Assembly (NCBI RefSeq): GCF_021353295.2
Contig: NZ_CP120635.1
Coordinates: 62,001-126,000 of the forward strand
Direction: 5' to 3'
DNA from: Pseudodesulfovibrio thermohalotolerans
GTDB lineage: Bacteria > Desulfobacterota > Desulfovibrionia > Desulfovibrionales > Desulfovibrionaceae
Length of the DNA: 64,000 nt
The translations under genes and the position numbers were made by a program. Each line of letters starts with the position of its first letter. The first letter of the stretch is position 1. Positions 40,826 to 49,790 of the stretch are shown here, one piece after another. Below the pieces are notes generated by a model. It was not told where the DNA came from, did not search any database, and saw nothing but the letters and a program-made list of their open reading frames with translations.

Positions 40826-41128
40826 CTACTTGTCGGCGTTGAGCACCGACTCGATGCAATGGAAGAAATTGAGGACACAGGGAACGCGAAGGCGGTAATA
40901 GATGTGCTTGCCGCGCCGCTCGTCTTCCACGATGCCAACCTTTTTCAACACGGCGAGGTGCTTGGACACGGTGGACATGTCCGCCCCGACCAGCTCGCGC
41001 AGGTCGCAGACGCAGCGCGCTCCGCGCGACAGCTCGTCTATCATCATCAGCCTTGACGGGTGCGCCATGGCCTTGACCACTTTGGCCCGCGCCTCGAAGC
41101 AGTCGGCGGGCATAATTTCCTTGGGCAT
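40826..41128 (-). CDS. ArsR/SmtB-family transcriptional regulator
   Basis: 100 residues. A winged helix with MAHPSRLMMIDELSRGARCVCDLRELVGADMSTVSKHLAVLKKVGIVEDERRGKHIYYRL; the ELxCVCDL-like segment (RCVCDL) holds the ArsR-type Cys pair, and another Cys pair (PCVLNFFHC) is near the end. It likely represses the permease/thioredoxin operon until metal(loid) binds. GGAGGAACG precedes ATG 41128. An operator lies directly upstream, so it is probably autoregulated. Confidence 0.92.
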   Translation of the reverse strand: MPKEIMPADCFEARAKVVKAMAHPSRLMMIDELSRGARCVCDLRELVGADMSTVSKHLAVLKKVGIVEDERRGKHIYYRLRVPCVLNFFHCIESVLNADK

Positions 41129-41145
41129 CGTTCCTCCACGGTCTA

Positions 41146-41167
41146 CATTTGGTAATATAGCCAAATG
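41146..41167 (-). promoter_or_regulatory. ArsR-type operator in front of the regulator gene
   Basis: Perfect 7-bp arms CATTTGG (41146-41152) and CCAAATG (41161-41167) with an 8-base AT-rich spacer, 17 bases upstream of the regulator ATG. Confidence 0.7.
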
Positions 41168-41213
41168 ATCGGCCGCGTCAAGGGGCGTTGCGCAGGGTTG
41201 CGAAAAAAAGGGA

Positions 41214-41657
41214 TCAGTCGCGGGGGGCGATGGAGGCCTTGCCGTGGCTGAAGACCAGGCGGTACGGCTCGTTGCGGATGACGTGGTCCAGCTCGACGTT
41301 CATGGGCGTGAAGCTGGTGATGGCCCCGCCGTTGGTGGTCACGGTGACGAAGACCTTCTGGCCGGGCCTGGGGTTGAAGTAGATCATGCCCTCGCCCCGT
41401 TTCTGCCAGCGGCTTTCCAGGGTCTTGCATCCGCCCGTGAAGGTCTTGGGGATGAAGGGGGTGACCGCGTAGACGGTCTTGAAGGTCACGCTTTTGAGGG
41501 TGCCGTCGGCGTTGTTGCCGACCACCTGGATTTTGCTCACGGTGGCGATGGCCTTGACCTCGGACTCGCGGGCCATCATGGCGAGGTAGTCGGTTTCGGC
41601 CCGTGCGGGGACGGCGGCGAGAAGAAACAATATGAAAAAGAGGGTGCGGAGCTTCAT
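41214..41657 (-). CDS. Secreted hypothetical protein
   Basis: 147 residues with a signal peptide (LRTLFFILFLLAAVPARA) and a beta-rich body (VKAIATVSKIQVVGNNADG, FNPRPGQKVFVTVTTNGGAIT). Not recognised. The open frame runs on upstream for hundreds of codons, but that is antisense to slipin and NfeD; ATG 41657 gives the signal peptide. 41658-41859 in front holds nothing clear. Confidence 0.65.
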   Translation of the reverse strand: MKLRTLFFILFLLAAVPARAETDYLAMMARESEVKAIATVSKIQVVGNNADGTLKSVTFKTVYAVTPFIPKTFTGGCKTLESRWQKRGEGMIYFNPRPGQKVFVTVTTNGGAITSFTPMNVELDHVIRNEPYRLVFSHGKASIAPRD

Positions 41658-41859
41658 GGTCGTTGGTTGTCGAAATGTTGAGCGGCTGAAACGGAGGCAC
41701 CGTAGCCCAGATGGCGCACAGGCGCAACAATGTGCAAGACGTCGATGCGCAGGGTGAAGAAAGCTGTTCGAGCGTCCGCCGCTCCCCGGCAGGCCAAGGC
41801 AGGCCCGTATCGACAAGTCCGGTCTAATCCGGTACTTTTGAGGTGATCTGGGAGGTCCC

Positions 41860-42318
41860 ATGGAATATTTCGACTCAGTGGAAAACGTGCAGTGGCTCAT
41901 CTGGTTGGGCGTGGGCGTGTTTTTTCTCATCGCCGAACTGGTGGTGCCCGCCTTTATTGTGGTGTTCCTGGGGGTGGGCGCGCTCTTCGCCGGAGCGACG
42001 GCCTTTTTCGGGGCCTCTGTTCCGACCCAGCTCGTGGTTTTCGGCGTCTCCTCCGTGGTCCTGATTCTCCTGTTCCGGAAGGTCATGGCCAAGACTTTTT
42101 CGGGCGCCAGGGCCGAGGACGAGCGGGAACGGAACATCATCGGCGCCGTGGCGGAAGTGGTTGAAGCCATTCGTCCGCCCCAATCCGGCAGAATAAAATT
42201 CCAGGGCTCCTTCTGGAGCGCCCGGAGCAGTGAACCCGTGGAGCCGGGCTCCATGGTCCGTATCGTCGAACGCGACGAAAATGACGTGAACGCCTTCGTG
42301 GTGGAAAAGGAGCAGTAA
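41860..42318 (+). CDS. NfeD-family membrane protein
   Basis: 152 residues. Membrane segments (LIWLGVGVFFLIAELVVPAFIVVFLGVGALFAG and QLVVFGVSSVVLILLF) precede a C-terminal OB-fold (GRIKFQGSFWSARSSEPVEPGSMVRIV). NfeD proteins pair with slipin/stomatin proteins, encoded here 2 bases downstream, to organise membrane microdomains or control membrane proteolysis. Confidence 0.92.
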   Translation: MEYFDSVENVQWLIWLGVGVFFLIAELVVPAFIVVFLGVGALFAGATAFFGASVPTQLVVFGVSSVVLILLFRKVMAKTFSGARAEDERERNIIGAVAEVVEAIRPPQSGRIKFQGSFWSARSSEPVEPGSMVRIVERDENDVNAFVVEKEQ

Positions 42319-42320
42319 AT

Positions 42321-43304
42321 ATGGACCCCGCAACCATGACATCCCTTGTCACGGCCCTTGTATTCGTCCTTGTGGTAATAGTCCTGATTATCAAGACGGC
42401 TGTGGTCGTGCCGCAAAAAAGCCAGTTCGTCGTCGAGCGGCTTGGCAAATACGCCAAGACCATCGGCGCGGGGCTGCACATTCTCATTCCGTTCATCGAC
42501 CGCATCGCCTACAAGCGATCCCTCAAGGAAGAGGTCATGGACGTTCCGGCCCAGACCTGCATCACCCGCGACAACGTGTCGGTGACCATCGACGGCGTGC
42601 TGTACATCCGCGTCATCGACTCCAAGATGTCCGCCTACGGCATCGAAAATTACTACATCGCCGCGTCCCAACTCGCCCAGACCTCCTTGCGTTCCGCCAT
42701 CGGCAAGATCGATCTGGACAAGACCTTCGAGGAGCGCGAGTCCATCAACGCCTCCGTGGTCCAGGCCGTGGATGAGGCGGCCCAGGAGTGGGGCATCAAG
42801 GTCATGCGCTACGAGATCAAGGATATCACCCCTCCGAGCACGGTCATGGCCGCAATGGAGCAGCAGATGAAGGCCGAGCGTGAGAAGCGCGCCGAGATCG
42901 CCATCTCCGAAGGCGACCGCCAGTCCCGCATCAACCGATCCGAAGGTATGCGCCAGGAGGCGATTCAGATATCCGAGGGCGAAAAGCAGAAGCGCATCAA
43001 CGAAGCCCAGGGCCGGGCCCAGGAAATCATCCTCGTGGCCGACGCCACTGCCGAAGGCATCCGCAAGGTCGCCGAGGCCGTCAACCTGCCCGGCGGCGCG
43101 GAGGCCATGAACCTCAAGGTCGCGCAACAGTACATCGAGGAGTTCGGCAAGCTCGCCAAGACCAACAACACCATGATTATCCCCGCCGATCTCGCGGGCG
43201 CGGGCGGCATGGTCGCCACTGCCACGGAAATCATCAGCACCGCCATGCGCCGGGGCAAGGCTGCGGCCGCGCCCCTGGTTCCGGGCGCGCCCAAGGCCGA
43301 ATAG
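42321..43304 (+). CDS. SPFH/Band-7 slipin-type protein (QmcA-like)
   Basis: 327 residues. One N-terminal membrane segment (LVTALVFVLVVIVLIIKTAVVV), SPFH domain (QFVVERLGKYAKTIGAGLHILIPFID, DNVSVTIDGVLYIRV), then a long Glu/Arg-rich coiled coil (MKAEREKRAEIAISEGDRQS) and an Ala-rich tail. It forms oligomeric membrane scaffolds with NfeD. A terminator at 43327 follows. Confidence 0.93.
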   Translation: MDPATMTSLVTALVFVLVVIVLIIKTAVVVPQKSQFVVERLGKYAKTIGAGLHILIPFIDRIAYKRSLKEEVMDVPAQTCITRDNVSVTIDGVLYIRVIDSKMSAYGIENYYIAASQLAQTSLRSAIGKIDLDKTFEERESINASVVQAVDEAAQEWGIKVMRYEIKDITPPSTVMAAMEQQMKAEREKRAEIAISEGDRQSRINRSEGMRQEAIQISEGEKQKRINEAQGRAQEIILVADATAEGIRKVAEAVNLPGGAEAMNLKVAQQYIEEFGKLAKTNNTMIIPADLAGAGGMVATATEIISTAMRRGKAAAAPLVPGAPKAE

Positions 43305-43326
43305 CGGTTCGGGCGAAGAAGTTGCG

Positions 43327-43361
43327 ACGGCCCCGTTCGGAAGACCGAGCGGGGCCGTTTT
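43327..43361 (+). terminator. Terminator of the NfeD-slipin operon
   Basis: ACGGCCCCG (43327-43335) pairs with CGGGGCCGT (43350-43358) followed by TTT; it lies 22 bases after the slipin stop. Confidence 0.7.
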
Positions 43362-43405
43362 GCGTTCCGGGAACGGTCCGGCGGTTTTGGGTGCCGAAGT
43401 CCGGC

Positions 43406-44626
43406 TCAGCCAAGCTCCATGGCCTGGCCCGCATCCAGCGGGGCGATGCCGAGGTGGCGGGCCACGGTCTGGCCCACGTCGGCGAAGGAAGTTCGCAGGC
43501 CCGCCGAGCCGGGCAGGACGGCCGGGCCGAACAGCAGCGCGGGCACGCACTCGCGGGTATGGTCGGTGCCTTTCCAGGTGGGGTCGCAGCCGTGGTCGGC
43601 AGTGACGACTGCCAAATCCCCGGCCCTGAGCCTGGGCAGAAATCCGGCAAGGCGGGCATCGATTCGTTCCAGCGCGGCGGCGTATCCGGCGGTGTCGCGG
43701 CGGTGTCCCCATTCGGAGTCGAATTCCACGAAATTGGCGAAGGTCAGGGAACCGTCGGGCGCGTGGGCGGCCTCGGCCTCGACCAGGTCGAACAGCGCGC
43801 CGGAATCCGGTCCCTTGACCGCCCGTGTGATGCCCCGGTGGGCGAAAATGTCGGCGATCTTGCCAACGGAGACGACTTCGCGTCCGGCGTCCTTGAGGCG
43901 GTCCAGCAGGGTCTCGCCCGGCGGCTCCAGCGAGTAGTCGCGCCGGTTGGCCGTGCGGGTGAACCGGCCGGGAACGCCGACGAAGGGGCGGGCGATGACC
44001 CGGCCTATGTTGTAGCCGTCGAGCAGGGCGCGGACGAGCTCGCACAATTCGAGGAGCCGGTCCAGGCCGAAGGTTTCCTCATGGGCCGCGATCTGGAAGA
44101 CTGAGTCGGCCGAGGTGTAGCAGATGGGCTTGCCGCTTTCCATGTGTTCGCCCCCCAGCTTTGCGAGGATTTCCGTGCCCGAGGCCGCGCAGTTGCCGAG
44201 GATGCCGGGCAGGCCTCCCCGTTGGATGATGGAGTCGGTCAGCTCCTTGGGAAAGCTCGGGTATTCCGGCGGAAACACCCCCCATTCAAAGGTCACGGGT
44301 GCCCCGGCCAGCTCCCAGTGTCCGCTCGGGGTGTCCTTGCCGAGGCTGACCTCGCGGGCCGCCGCGAACCGGCCGCGAAGCACGGTCGGATTCAGGCCGG
44401 GCGGCACCTTTCCTGTGACCAGCTCGGCGGCCAGACCCAGTCCGAGGGAGGTCATGCAGGGCAGGGAGAGCGGGCCCCTGCGCACGCCTTGCCGGTCCGC
44501 ATCGCCACGCGCGCAGGCTTCGGCGATGTGGCCGAGGGTGTCGGCCCCGGCGTCGCCGTAGCGGTCAGCGTCCGGGGCCGCGCCTATGCCCAGGGAGTCC
44601 AGGACCAGGATGAACGCGCGGGGCAT
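43406..44626 (-). CDS. deoB: Phosphopentomutase
   Basis: 406 residues. Alkaline-phosphatase-superfamily metal site: [20 protein letters not shown] at the N-terminus and [20 protein letters not shown] near 325-345; the cap domain has [11 protein letters not shown]. It interconverts ribose/deoxyribose 1- and 5-phosphate. The start (44626) overlaps the deoA stop by one base. It is the last gene of the nucleoside salvage operon. Confidence 0.96.
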   Translation of the reverse strand: MPRAFILVLDSLGIGAAPDADRYGDAGADTLGHIAEACARGDADRQGVRRGPLSLPCMTSLGLGLAAELVTGKVPPGLNPTVLRGRFAAAREVSLGKDTPSGHWELAGAPVTFEWGVFPPEYPSFPKELTDSIIQRGGLPGILGNCAASGTEILAKLGGEHMESGKPICYTSADSVFQIAAHEETFGLDRLLELCELVRALLDGYNIGRVIARPFVGVPGRFTRTANRRDYSLEPPGETLLDRLKDAGREVVSVGKIADIFAHRGITRAVKGPDSGALFDLVEAEAAHAPDGSLTFANFVEFDSEWGHRRDTAGYAAALERIDARLAGFLPRLRAGDLAVVTADHGCDPTWKGTDHTRECVPALLFGPAVLPGSAGLRTSFADVGQTVARHLGIAPLDAGQAMELG

Positions 44627-45972
44627 CAGGACGCTTCCTTCGCGGTTTCGGCGGTGATCCGTTCGCGGACCACCGGCCTGTCCGGCGGACGCCGCTCCCC
44701 GATGGATATCGCCGCCCGGATGCGGTCGGCGGCCATGCGCGCGGTCTCCCCGTCGCGGGCGTGGACCACGCACAGGGGGGTGTCGGGTTCGACCCGGCCG
44801 CCGATCCGGATGAAACGGGTCATGCCCGCGCCGTGGTCTATGGACTGGTCGGCCCTGGTCCGGCCGCCGCCCATGGCCACCAGGGCCATGCCCACGGCGC
44901 GGCAGTCCATGGCGGCGACAAAACCCTCCCTTTCGGCCAACACGGGCATTTCCACGGGCGCGACGTCGAGATATGCGTCCGCCCGTTCCACGAAATCCTT
45001 TGGCCCGCCCAGTCCGGCGACCATGCGCCCGAACCGTTCGGCCGCAGTGCCGGAAGCCAGGGCGTCTTCCATTTTGCGCGCCGCCTCGGCCATGTCGCGG
45101 GCCGCACCCTCCATGACCAGCATTTCGCCGGTGCAGGCCAGAACGACTTCGGCCAGCCGCGGCTCCCTCGACGCGCTGGTCAGGAACTCCACGGCCTCGC
45201 GGACTTCCACTGCGTTGCCCACGCTGTGCCCCAGCACCTCGTTCATGTCCGTGAGCAGGGCGGTGGTCGGTACGCCCGCGCCTTCGGCCACGGTGACGAT
45301 GGACCGGGCCAGCTCGCGCGCGTCGTCGTATTCCCGCATGAACGCGCCGGAGCCGAATTTCACATCCATGACCAGCCCGCCCAGTCCGGCGGCCAGTTTC
45401 TTGGACAGGATGGAGGCGGTGATGAGATCGATGGATTCCACGGTGGCGGTCACGTCGCGCACCGCATAGAGCCGCCGGTCGGCCGGGGCCAGGTCCACGG
45501 TCTGGCCGATGATGGCGCATCCCGCCTCCCTGACCACCTTGGCGAACCGTTCCAGGCCCGGCGCGGTGTCGTAGCCGGGGATGGCGTCGAACTTGTCCAG
45601 CGTGCCGCCCGTATGCCCCAGGCCGCGCCCGGAGATCATGGGCACGAACAGTCCGCACGCCGCGGCCAGCGGCCCGAGGACGAGGCTGACCTTGTCGCCA
45701 ACGCCGCCCGTGGAGTGCTTGTCCGCCACGCCGCGCCCGATGCCGAGGGACGGCCAGTCGAGCACCCGGCCCGAGTCGCGCATGGCCTCGGTCAGGTCGA
45801 CGCGCTCGCCGAGGGTCATGCCCCGGAAATAGACGGCCATGGCGAACGCGGCCACCTGGCCTTCGCTGACCGAGCCGTCCGTGATGCCGCGCACCATGGC
45901 CCGGGTTTCGGCCCTGTTCAGCTCCAGCCCGTCGCGTTTTTTGCGAATCGTTTCCTGCGGTATGAACATCAT
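44626..45972 (-). CDS. deoA: Thymidine/pyrimidine-nucleoside phosphorylase
   Basis: 448 residues. Phosphate loop [40 protein letters not shown] and [22 protein letters not shown] are the family signatures. It splits pyrimidine nucleosides to base and (deoxy)ribose-1-phosphate, which deoB and deoC then process. Whether thymidine-specific or broad cannot be told. Start at the double ATG 45972/45969. Confidence 0.94.
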   Translation of the reverse strand: MMFIPQETIRKKRDGLELNRAETRAMVRGITDGSVSEGQVAAFAMAVYFRGMTLGERVDLTEAMRDSGRVLDWPSLGIGRGVADKHSTGGVGDKVSLVLGPLAAACGLFVPMISGRGLGHTGGTLDKFDAIPGYDTAPGLERFAKVVREAGCAIIGQTVDLAPADRRLYAVRDVTATVESIDLITASILSKKLAAGLGGLVMDVKFGSGAFMREYDDARELARSIVTVAEGAGVPTTALLTDMNEVLGHSVGNAVEVREAVEFLTSASREPRLAEVVLACTGEMLVMEGAARDMAEAARKMEDALASGTAAERFGRMVAGLGGPKDFVERADAYLDVAPVEMPVLAEREGFVAAMDCRAVGMALVAMGGGRTRADQSIDHGAGMTRFIRIGGRVEPDTPLCVVHARDGETARMAADRIRAAISIGERRPPDRPVVRERITAETAKEAS

Positions 45973-46043
45973 GTGACGTTTCCTGCCCTTTTTCCGGTCT
46001 CGCGCAGAGAGGCCCGGAAGGAAGGGCGTTTCATTCGGTCCGG

Positions 46044-46832
46044 TTAGAGGCCGAGGTGTTTTTTCACATCGTCGAGAAGGCTGCTCGCGCCGAAGCGGAG
46101 GGTTTGCGGGGTGGCCCATCCTTGGCCCAGGATGCGGTCGGCGAGAAAGAGGTGGCCCGCCGCCTGGTCCGCAGTCTTGAGGCCGCCGGACGGCTTGAAG
46201 CCGAGGGGCCGCTTGACCTTCGGTTCCATCTCGCGGATGGCCGACAGCATGACCGCCGCCGCCTCCAGGGTCGCCCCGCCCGGCACCTTGCCCGTGGACG
46301 TCTTGATGAAATCCGCTCCCGCCTCGATGGCGTCCCGGCTGGCCTCGCCGATGATTTTGGGCGACTGGAGCTGGCTCGTCTCCAGAATGACCTTGAGCAG
46401 GACCGTCTCGCCGCAGACCTCGCGGACCTGGTGGAGCAGGGCTATGGCCTGGTCGCGGTGGCCCGCCTTGTATCGTTTGTAGGGCAGGACCACGTCCACT
46501 TCCTGCACTCCGGCGGCCACCTGGGCCCTGGCCTCGGCCACGGCTTTCACCGCATCGGGCAGGCCGTGGGGGAAGTTGCAGACCGTGGCCACGCGCACCC
46601 CGGTTCCGGCCAGTTCGCGCAGGGCCAGCGGCACGAACTTGTCGTACACGCAGACCGCTGCCACATGCCCCTTTGGCGTGACCGCCCGCGCGCACAGGGC
46701 GCGAATCTTCTCGTCGGTGTCGTCCTCCCCAAGGGAGGTAAGGTCCATGGAAGCCAGAATGCGCAGGGCGCACGTTTCGTCGGCCCGGGCCTTTTCGGCC
46801 TCGGCCACCAGTATTTTCAAATCGTCGTTCAT
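46044..46832 (-). CDS. deoC: Deoxyribose-phosphate aldolase
   Basis: 262 residues, the E. coli-type length. Schiff-base Lys in GADFIKTSTGKVPGGATLEA, with proton-relay Lys in RPLGFKPSGGLKT, and LVAEVDVVLPYKRY-like EVDVVLPYKRYKAG. It cleaves deoxyribose-5-phosphate into glyceraldehyde-3-phosphate and acetaldehyde; the acetaldehyde could feed the AOR/ADH enzymes. It overlaps cdd by 4 bases. Confidence 0.95.
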   Translation of the reverse strand: MNDDLKILVAEAEKARADETCALRILASMDLTSLGEDDTDEKIRALCARAVTPKGHVAAVCVYDKFVPLALRELAGTGVRVATVCNFPHGLPDAVKAVAEARAQVAAGVQEVDVVLPYKRYKAGHRDQAIALLHQVREVCGETVLLKVILETSQLQSPKIIGEASRDAIEAGADFIKTSTGKVPGGATLEAAAVMLSAIREMEPKVKRPLGFKPSGGLKTADQAAGHLFLADRILGQGWATPQTLRFGASSLLDDVKKHLGL

Positions 46833-47239
46833 CGTTTTCGCGGGTTGAGGTTGTGCGGCCCGAAGGATTCGGGTAGCAGTTCGTCCATGGTCATGGTCAG
46901 CAGCGGACCGCGTTCGTTGCAGGCGCGGACGATCGTGTCCGGCCCGGCGAACTCCCGGATGCGCTGTCGGCAACCGCCGCATGGGGTGCAGGGTTCGTCC
47001 GAGGGGCCGACCACCACCAGTTCGCGGATCACGCCGCCCCCGGCCAGCACCATGGCCGAGATGGCCGACTGCTCGGCGCAGCAGCCCAGCGGGTAGGCCG
47101 CGTTTTCCACGTTGCAGCCGGAGAACGTCCGTCCCTGGTCCGTGACCAGGGCGGCGCCCACCGGATGGCCGGAGTAGGGCGCATAGGCGTTGTCGCGGGC
47201 CTCAATCGCCAGCCGTATGAGTTCATCGGTTCGGGTCAT
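46829..47239 (-). CDS. cdd: Cytidine deaminase
   Basis: 136 residues, tetrameric type. Zinc/catalytic motifs GCNVENAAYPLGCCAEQSAI (C-A-E) and PCGGCRQRIREF. It converts (deoxy)cytidine to (deoxy)uridine, feeding the phosphorylase encoded two genes downstream. Confidence 0.96.
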   Translation of the reverse strand: MTRTDELIRLAIEARDNAYAPYSGHPVGAALVTDQGRTFSGCNVENAAYPLGCCAEQSAISAMVLAGGGVIRELVVVGPSDEPCTPCGGCRQRIREFAGPDTIVRACNERGPLLTMTMDELLPESFGPHNLNPRKR

Positions 47240-47371
47240 TCAACGCCTCCTTCACGCAGGGTATGCCGTCCGCTTCCGTTCGTCTCCCCGTCCGTGGAAA
47301 TGGTCCGCCGGATCACGGCCGCGATGTCGGGCGGCAAGATGATCCGGGCCGGGGGTGTCCGAAACGATCGG

Positions 47372-48364
47372 TTATTTGTCCATGGTTTCGACGTAGTCGG
47401 CAACCTTGAGTCTGCCCGCGACGATGTCCGCCTTGGCCCGGGCCACGCGGTCCCGCATCTCCGGGGAGATCAGAGCCTCGTTGTACTTGTCGATCGCGTA
47501 GTCCACGCCGCCCTGGGCCAGGCCGAGGACTTTCAGGCCGGGTTTCCATTCGCCGTTCAGCGCGTCGCGCATGGTTTGGAGCACGGCCAGGTCCACGCGC
47601 TTGACCATGGAAGTCAGCACGCTGCCGGGGTGGATGTGGTTCTGGTTGGAGTCCACGCCGATGGAGAATTTCTTCATGTCGGCCGCTGCCTGGAGTACGC
47701 CCAGGCCGGACCCGCCCGCAGCGGTGAAGATGACGTCCGCGCCCCGTTTGAATTGGGAGCGGGCCAGCTCGCCCGCCTTGATGGGGTCGCCCCAGGCGTC
47801 CGGGGTGGTCCCGGTCATGTCTTCGAAAATCACGATCCTTTTGTTCACGTACCGCGCGCCCTCCCTGTAGCCGAGGGCAAATCTGCGGATAAGCGGCATG
47901 TCCATGCCGCCCACAAAGCCGATCTTGCCGGTCCGGGATTTCATGGCCGCCACCATGCCCACCAGGAACGCCCCTTCGTTCTCCTTGAAGACAACGGACT
48001 GCACATTGGGCTTGTCCACCACCGAGTCGATGATGACGAATTTGGTGTCCGGGAATTCCGGGGCGACCTTTTTCAGCGCCGGGGCAAAGGGGGAACCCAT
48101 CACCACGATCAGGTCGCAGCCTTTGGCCGCGAACCTGCGCAGGGCCAGCTCGTACTGGGACTCGTCGATCGGCTCATAGTCGCGATACCCGATGCCGGTC
48201 TCCCGCGAAAATTCATCGGCTCCCATCCGCGCGGACTGATTGAAGGCGTTGTCGAATTTCCCGCCCAGGTCGTAGATGACCGCAGGGTTGAGGGCCAGCG
48301 CGCCGCTTGCGGACAGCGTCAAGGTCAGGATGACCAGGGCTTGCATCGTCAATGTGCGGAACAT
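47372..48364 (-). CDS. BMP-family nucleoside-binding ABC transporter protein
   Basis: 330 residues with signal peptide (ALVILTLTLSASGALA) and the PnrA/Med/BMP fold: VIYDLGGKFDNAFNQSARMG, KGCDLIVVMGSPFAPALKKVA, KIGFVGGMDMPLIRRFALGY and VDSNQNHIHPGSVLTSMVKR. BMP proteins bind purine or pyrimidine nucleosides. GGAGG precedes ATG 48364. It heads the salvage genes, but its permeases and ATPase are not in the window. Confidence 0.9.
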   Translation of the reverse strand: MFRTLTMQALVILTLTLSASGALALNPAVIYDLGGKFDNAFNQSARMGADEFSRETGIGYRDYEPIDESQYELALRRFAAKGCDLIVVMGSPFAPALKKVAPEFPDTKFVIIDSVVDKPNVQSVVFKENEGAFLVGMVAAMKSRTGKIGFVGGMDMPLIRRFALGYREGARYVNKRIVIFEDMTGTTPDAWGDPIKAGELARSQFKRGADVIFTAAGGSGLGVLQAAADMKKFSIGVDSNQNHIHPGSVLTSMVKRVDLAVLQTMRDALNGEWKPGLKVLGLAQGGVDYAIDKYNEALISPEMRDRVARAKADIVAGRLKVADYVETMDK

Positions 48365-48529
48365 GCTTGCCTCCAAACGGTTTTTCGGGAAAATCCTCTT
48401 TCCCCGCAACGGCGGCGGGGCGGAATGCGACAATACGTCATCGCGGCCGGGACGCCAACCCGAAGATGATCGTCAGGGGCGAGACCGCCGCCGTTCCCGG
48501 CCCGGCCGGGGAGGGAGCGGCCAGGGGCC

Positions 48530-48569
48530 GAAAGAAAAGCGCGTCCCGCGAGGCTGTTTCGCGGGACGC
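48530..48569 (-). terminator. Rho-independent terminator of the DUF4412-like gene
   Basis: GCGTCCCGCGA (48541-48551) pairs with TCGCGGGACGC (48559-48569); on the minus strand TTTTCTTTC follows at 48537-48529. It sits 25 bases after the stop. The rest of 48365-48529 is the BMP gene promoter side with no gene. Confidence 0.8.
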
Positions 48570-48593
48570 GGTATTTCCATATTCGAGCCGGGG

Positions 48594-49382
48594 TTAGTTG
48601 AAGATGTCGCTGATGGCGTTGCGGATGCTGCTCTTGATCTCGTCCTTGGTGGAGTCCTTGGCGTCCTGGCCGATCTCCTTGGCGTCGTCGCCGAGGCCCA
48701 TGTCGTCGTCCTGCTGCGTGGGCTGCTGCATTTGGACCATATGGGCATTCTTGGGCAGCTTGTAGTAAGAGGCGTCGAGGTTTTTTTTGGAAAGTCTGGC
48801 AAGGCGCATCTCGTTGCCGTAGCGGAGGATGCCGCCGTAGCCCATCTTCTTCGCCTCATTCAGGGAATCCTGGAAGGATTGGCCCATGGACTGGGTCAGC
48901 GCTTCGGACATGGCCATCCATGCCTCGGTGAGCTTCTTGATGTCGGCATGAGAGGACATGACCATCTCGTCGCGGCGGAAGACCTTGCCGTTTTCGAAGA
49001 TCACGGCGTTGTAGACCGTGCCCTTGTACCCGGCCACGGTTTCGGTCTTGCCGGTCTTTTCGTAGCGCACTTCGTAGTCCGGATCGGAGTCGCCTCCGCC
49101 GAACATGGAGGTCATGCCTCCGGACATGCCTGCGGACATGGCGCCGAGGTCGTATACTTGGCACTGGCCTTCCTCGCAGTTAACGGAATAGACCTTGCCG
49201 TCGGCGAGCAGGGTATAGCTCGTGGGCGAGCTGTCCATGCGGACGTGCTTGGCGTCCCTGGCGCAGATGGTGACCATGGCCCCGTCGGTATAGGTGTAGG
49301 TGGCGACGATGTCGGACGCGGCCAGCGCGGCGGCCGGCATCGCCAGGACAAGACAGAGTAGAAGGACAAGCCTGCGCATCAT
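48594..49382 (-). CDS. Secreted DUF4412-like hypothetical protein
   Basis: 262 residues. Signal peptide (LVLLLCLVLAMPAAALA), a beta-rich part (IVATYTYTDGAMVTICARDAKH, KVYSVNCEEGQCQVYDL) resembling DUF4412/periplasmic LolA-like sensors, a Met/Gly-rich loop (MSAGMSGGMTSMFGGGDSD) and an acidic C-terminal tail. Function unknown. GAGGAGTGAAA precedes ATG 49382. Confidence 0.7.
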   Translation of the reverse strand: MMRRLVLLLCLVLAMPAAALAASDIVATYTYTDGAMVTICARDAKHVRMDSSPTSYTLLADGKVYSVNCEEGQCQVYDLGAMSAGMSGGMTSMFGGGDSDPDYEVRYEKTGKTETVAGYKGTVYNAVIFENGKVFRRDEMVMSSHADIKKLTEAWMAMSEALTQSMGQSFQDSLNEAKKMGYGGILRYGNEMRLARLSKKNLDASYYKLPKNAHMVQMQQPTQQDDDMGLGDDAKEIGQDAKDSTKDEIKSSIRNAISDIFN

Positions 49383-49599
49383 TTTCACTCCTCGCATTTC
49401 CCCGAAGTTGTTTTCGCTCCCGCACGGCACATTGCCGTTCATAGGAAACTACTAAACATAGATGAGGAATTGTTTCAATCCAGAGGGATTCCCCGGCCTT
49501 GGGCGTTGGCGGTGCGGGGCCCGGCTTCGACGGAACCGGCAGGGCGGCGGGCACGAACCTCCCCATGTCCCGCATAGCCAGGACGGCGTTTGGCAATGG

Positions 49600-49638
49600 A
49601 AAAAGAAAAAGGCCTTCACCCGTTCAGGTGAAAGCCTT
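49600..49638 (-). terminator. Terminator of tRNA-Phe
   Basis: On the minus strand AAGGCTTTCACC and GGGTGAAGGCCTT form a stem with one mismatch, followed by TTTTTCTTTTT. It lies 11 bases after the tRNA 3' end. Confidence 0.75.
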
Positions 49639-49649
49639 TGATTCCGAAG

Positions 49650-49725
49650 TGGTGCTCGGGGACAGAATTGAACTGCCGACACGGGGATTTTCAGTCCCCT
49701 GCTCTACCGACTGAGCTACCCGAGC
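49650..49725 (-). tRNA. tRNA-Phe(GAA)
   Basis: On the minus strand the acceptor GCTCGGG pairs with CCCGAGC before A-CCA. The D-arm is AGCTCAGTCGGTAGAGCA, the anticodon arm GGGGACTGAAAATCCCC carries GAA, and the T-arm is CAGTTCAATTCTG. The CCA end is encoded. All four stems form. Confidence 0.97.
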
Positions 49726-49790
49726 AACCGGTCGAGAAGTGGGATTTACCGAAATGGCCGACGGTTGGCAAGTCCTTTTTTCAGTATATT

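Noticed and set aside
41214..44045. A 943-codon open frame on the minus strand
   Set aside because: Only the last 147 codons (from 41657) have a signal peptide and sensible composition; the rest is antisense to slipin and NfeD and exists because of high GC.
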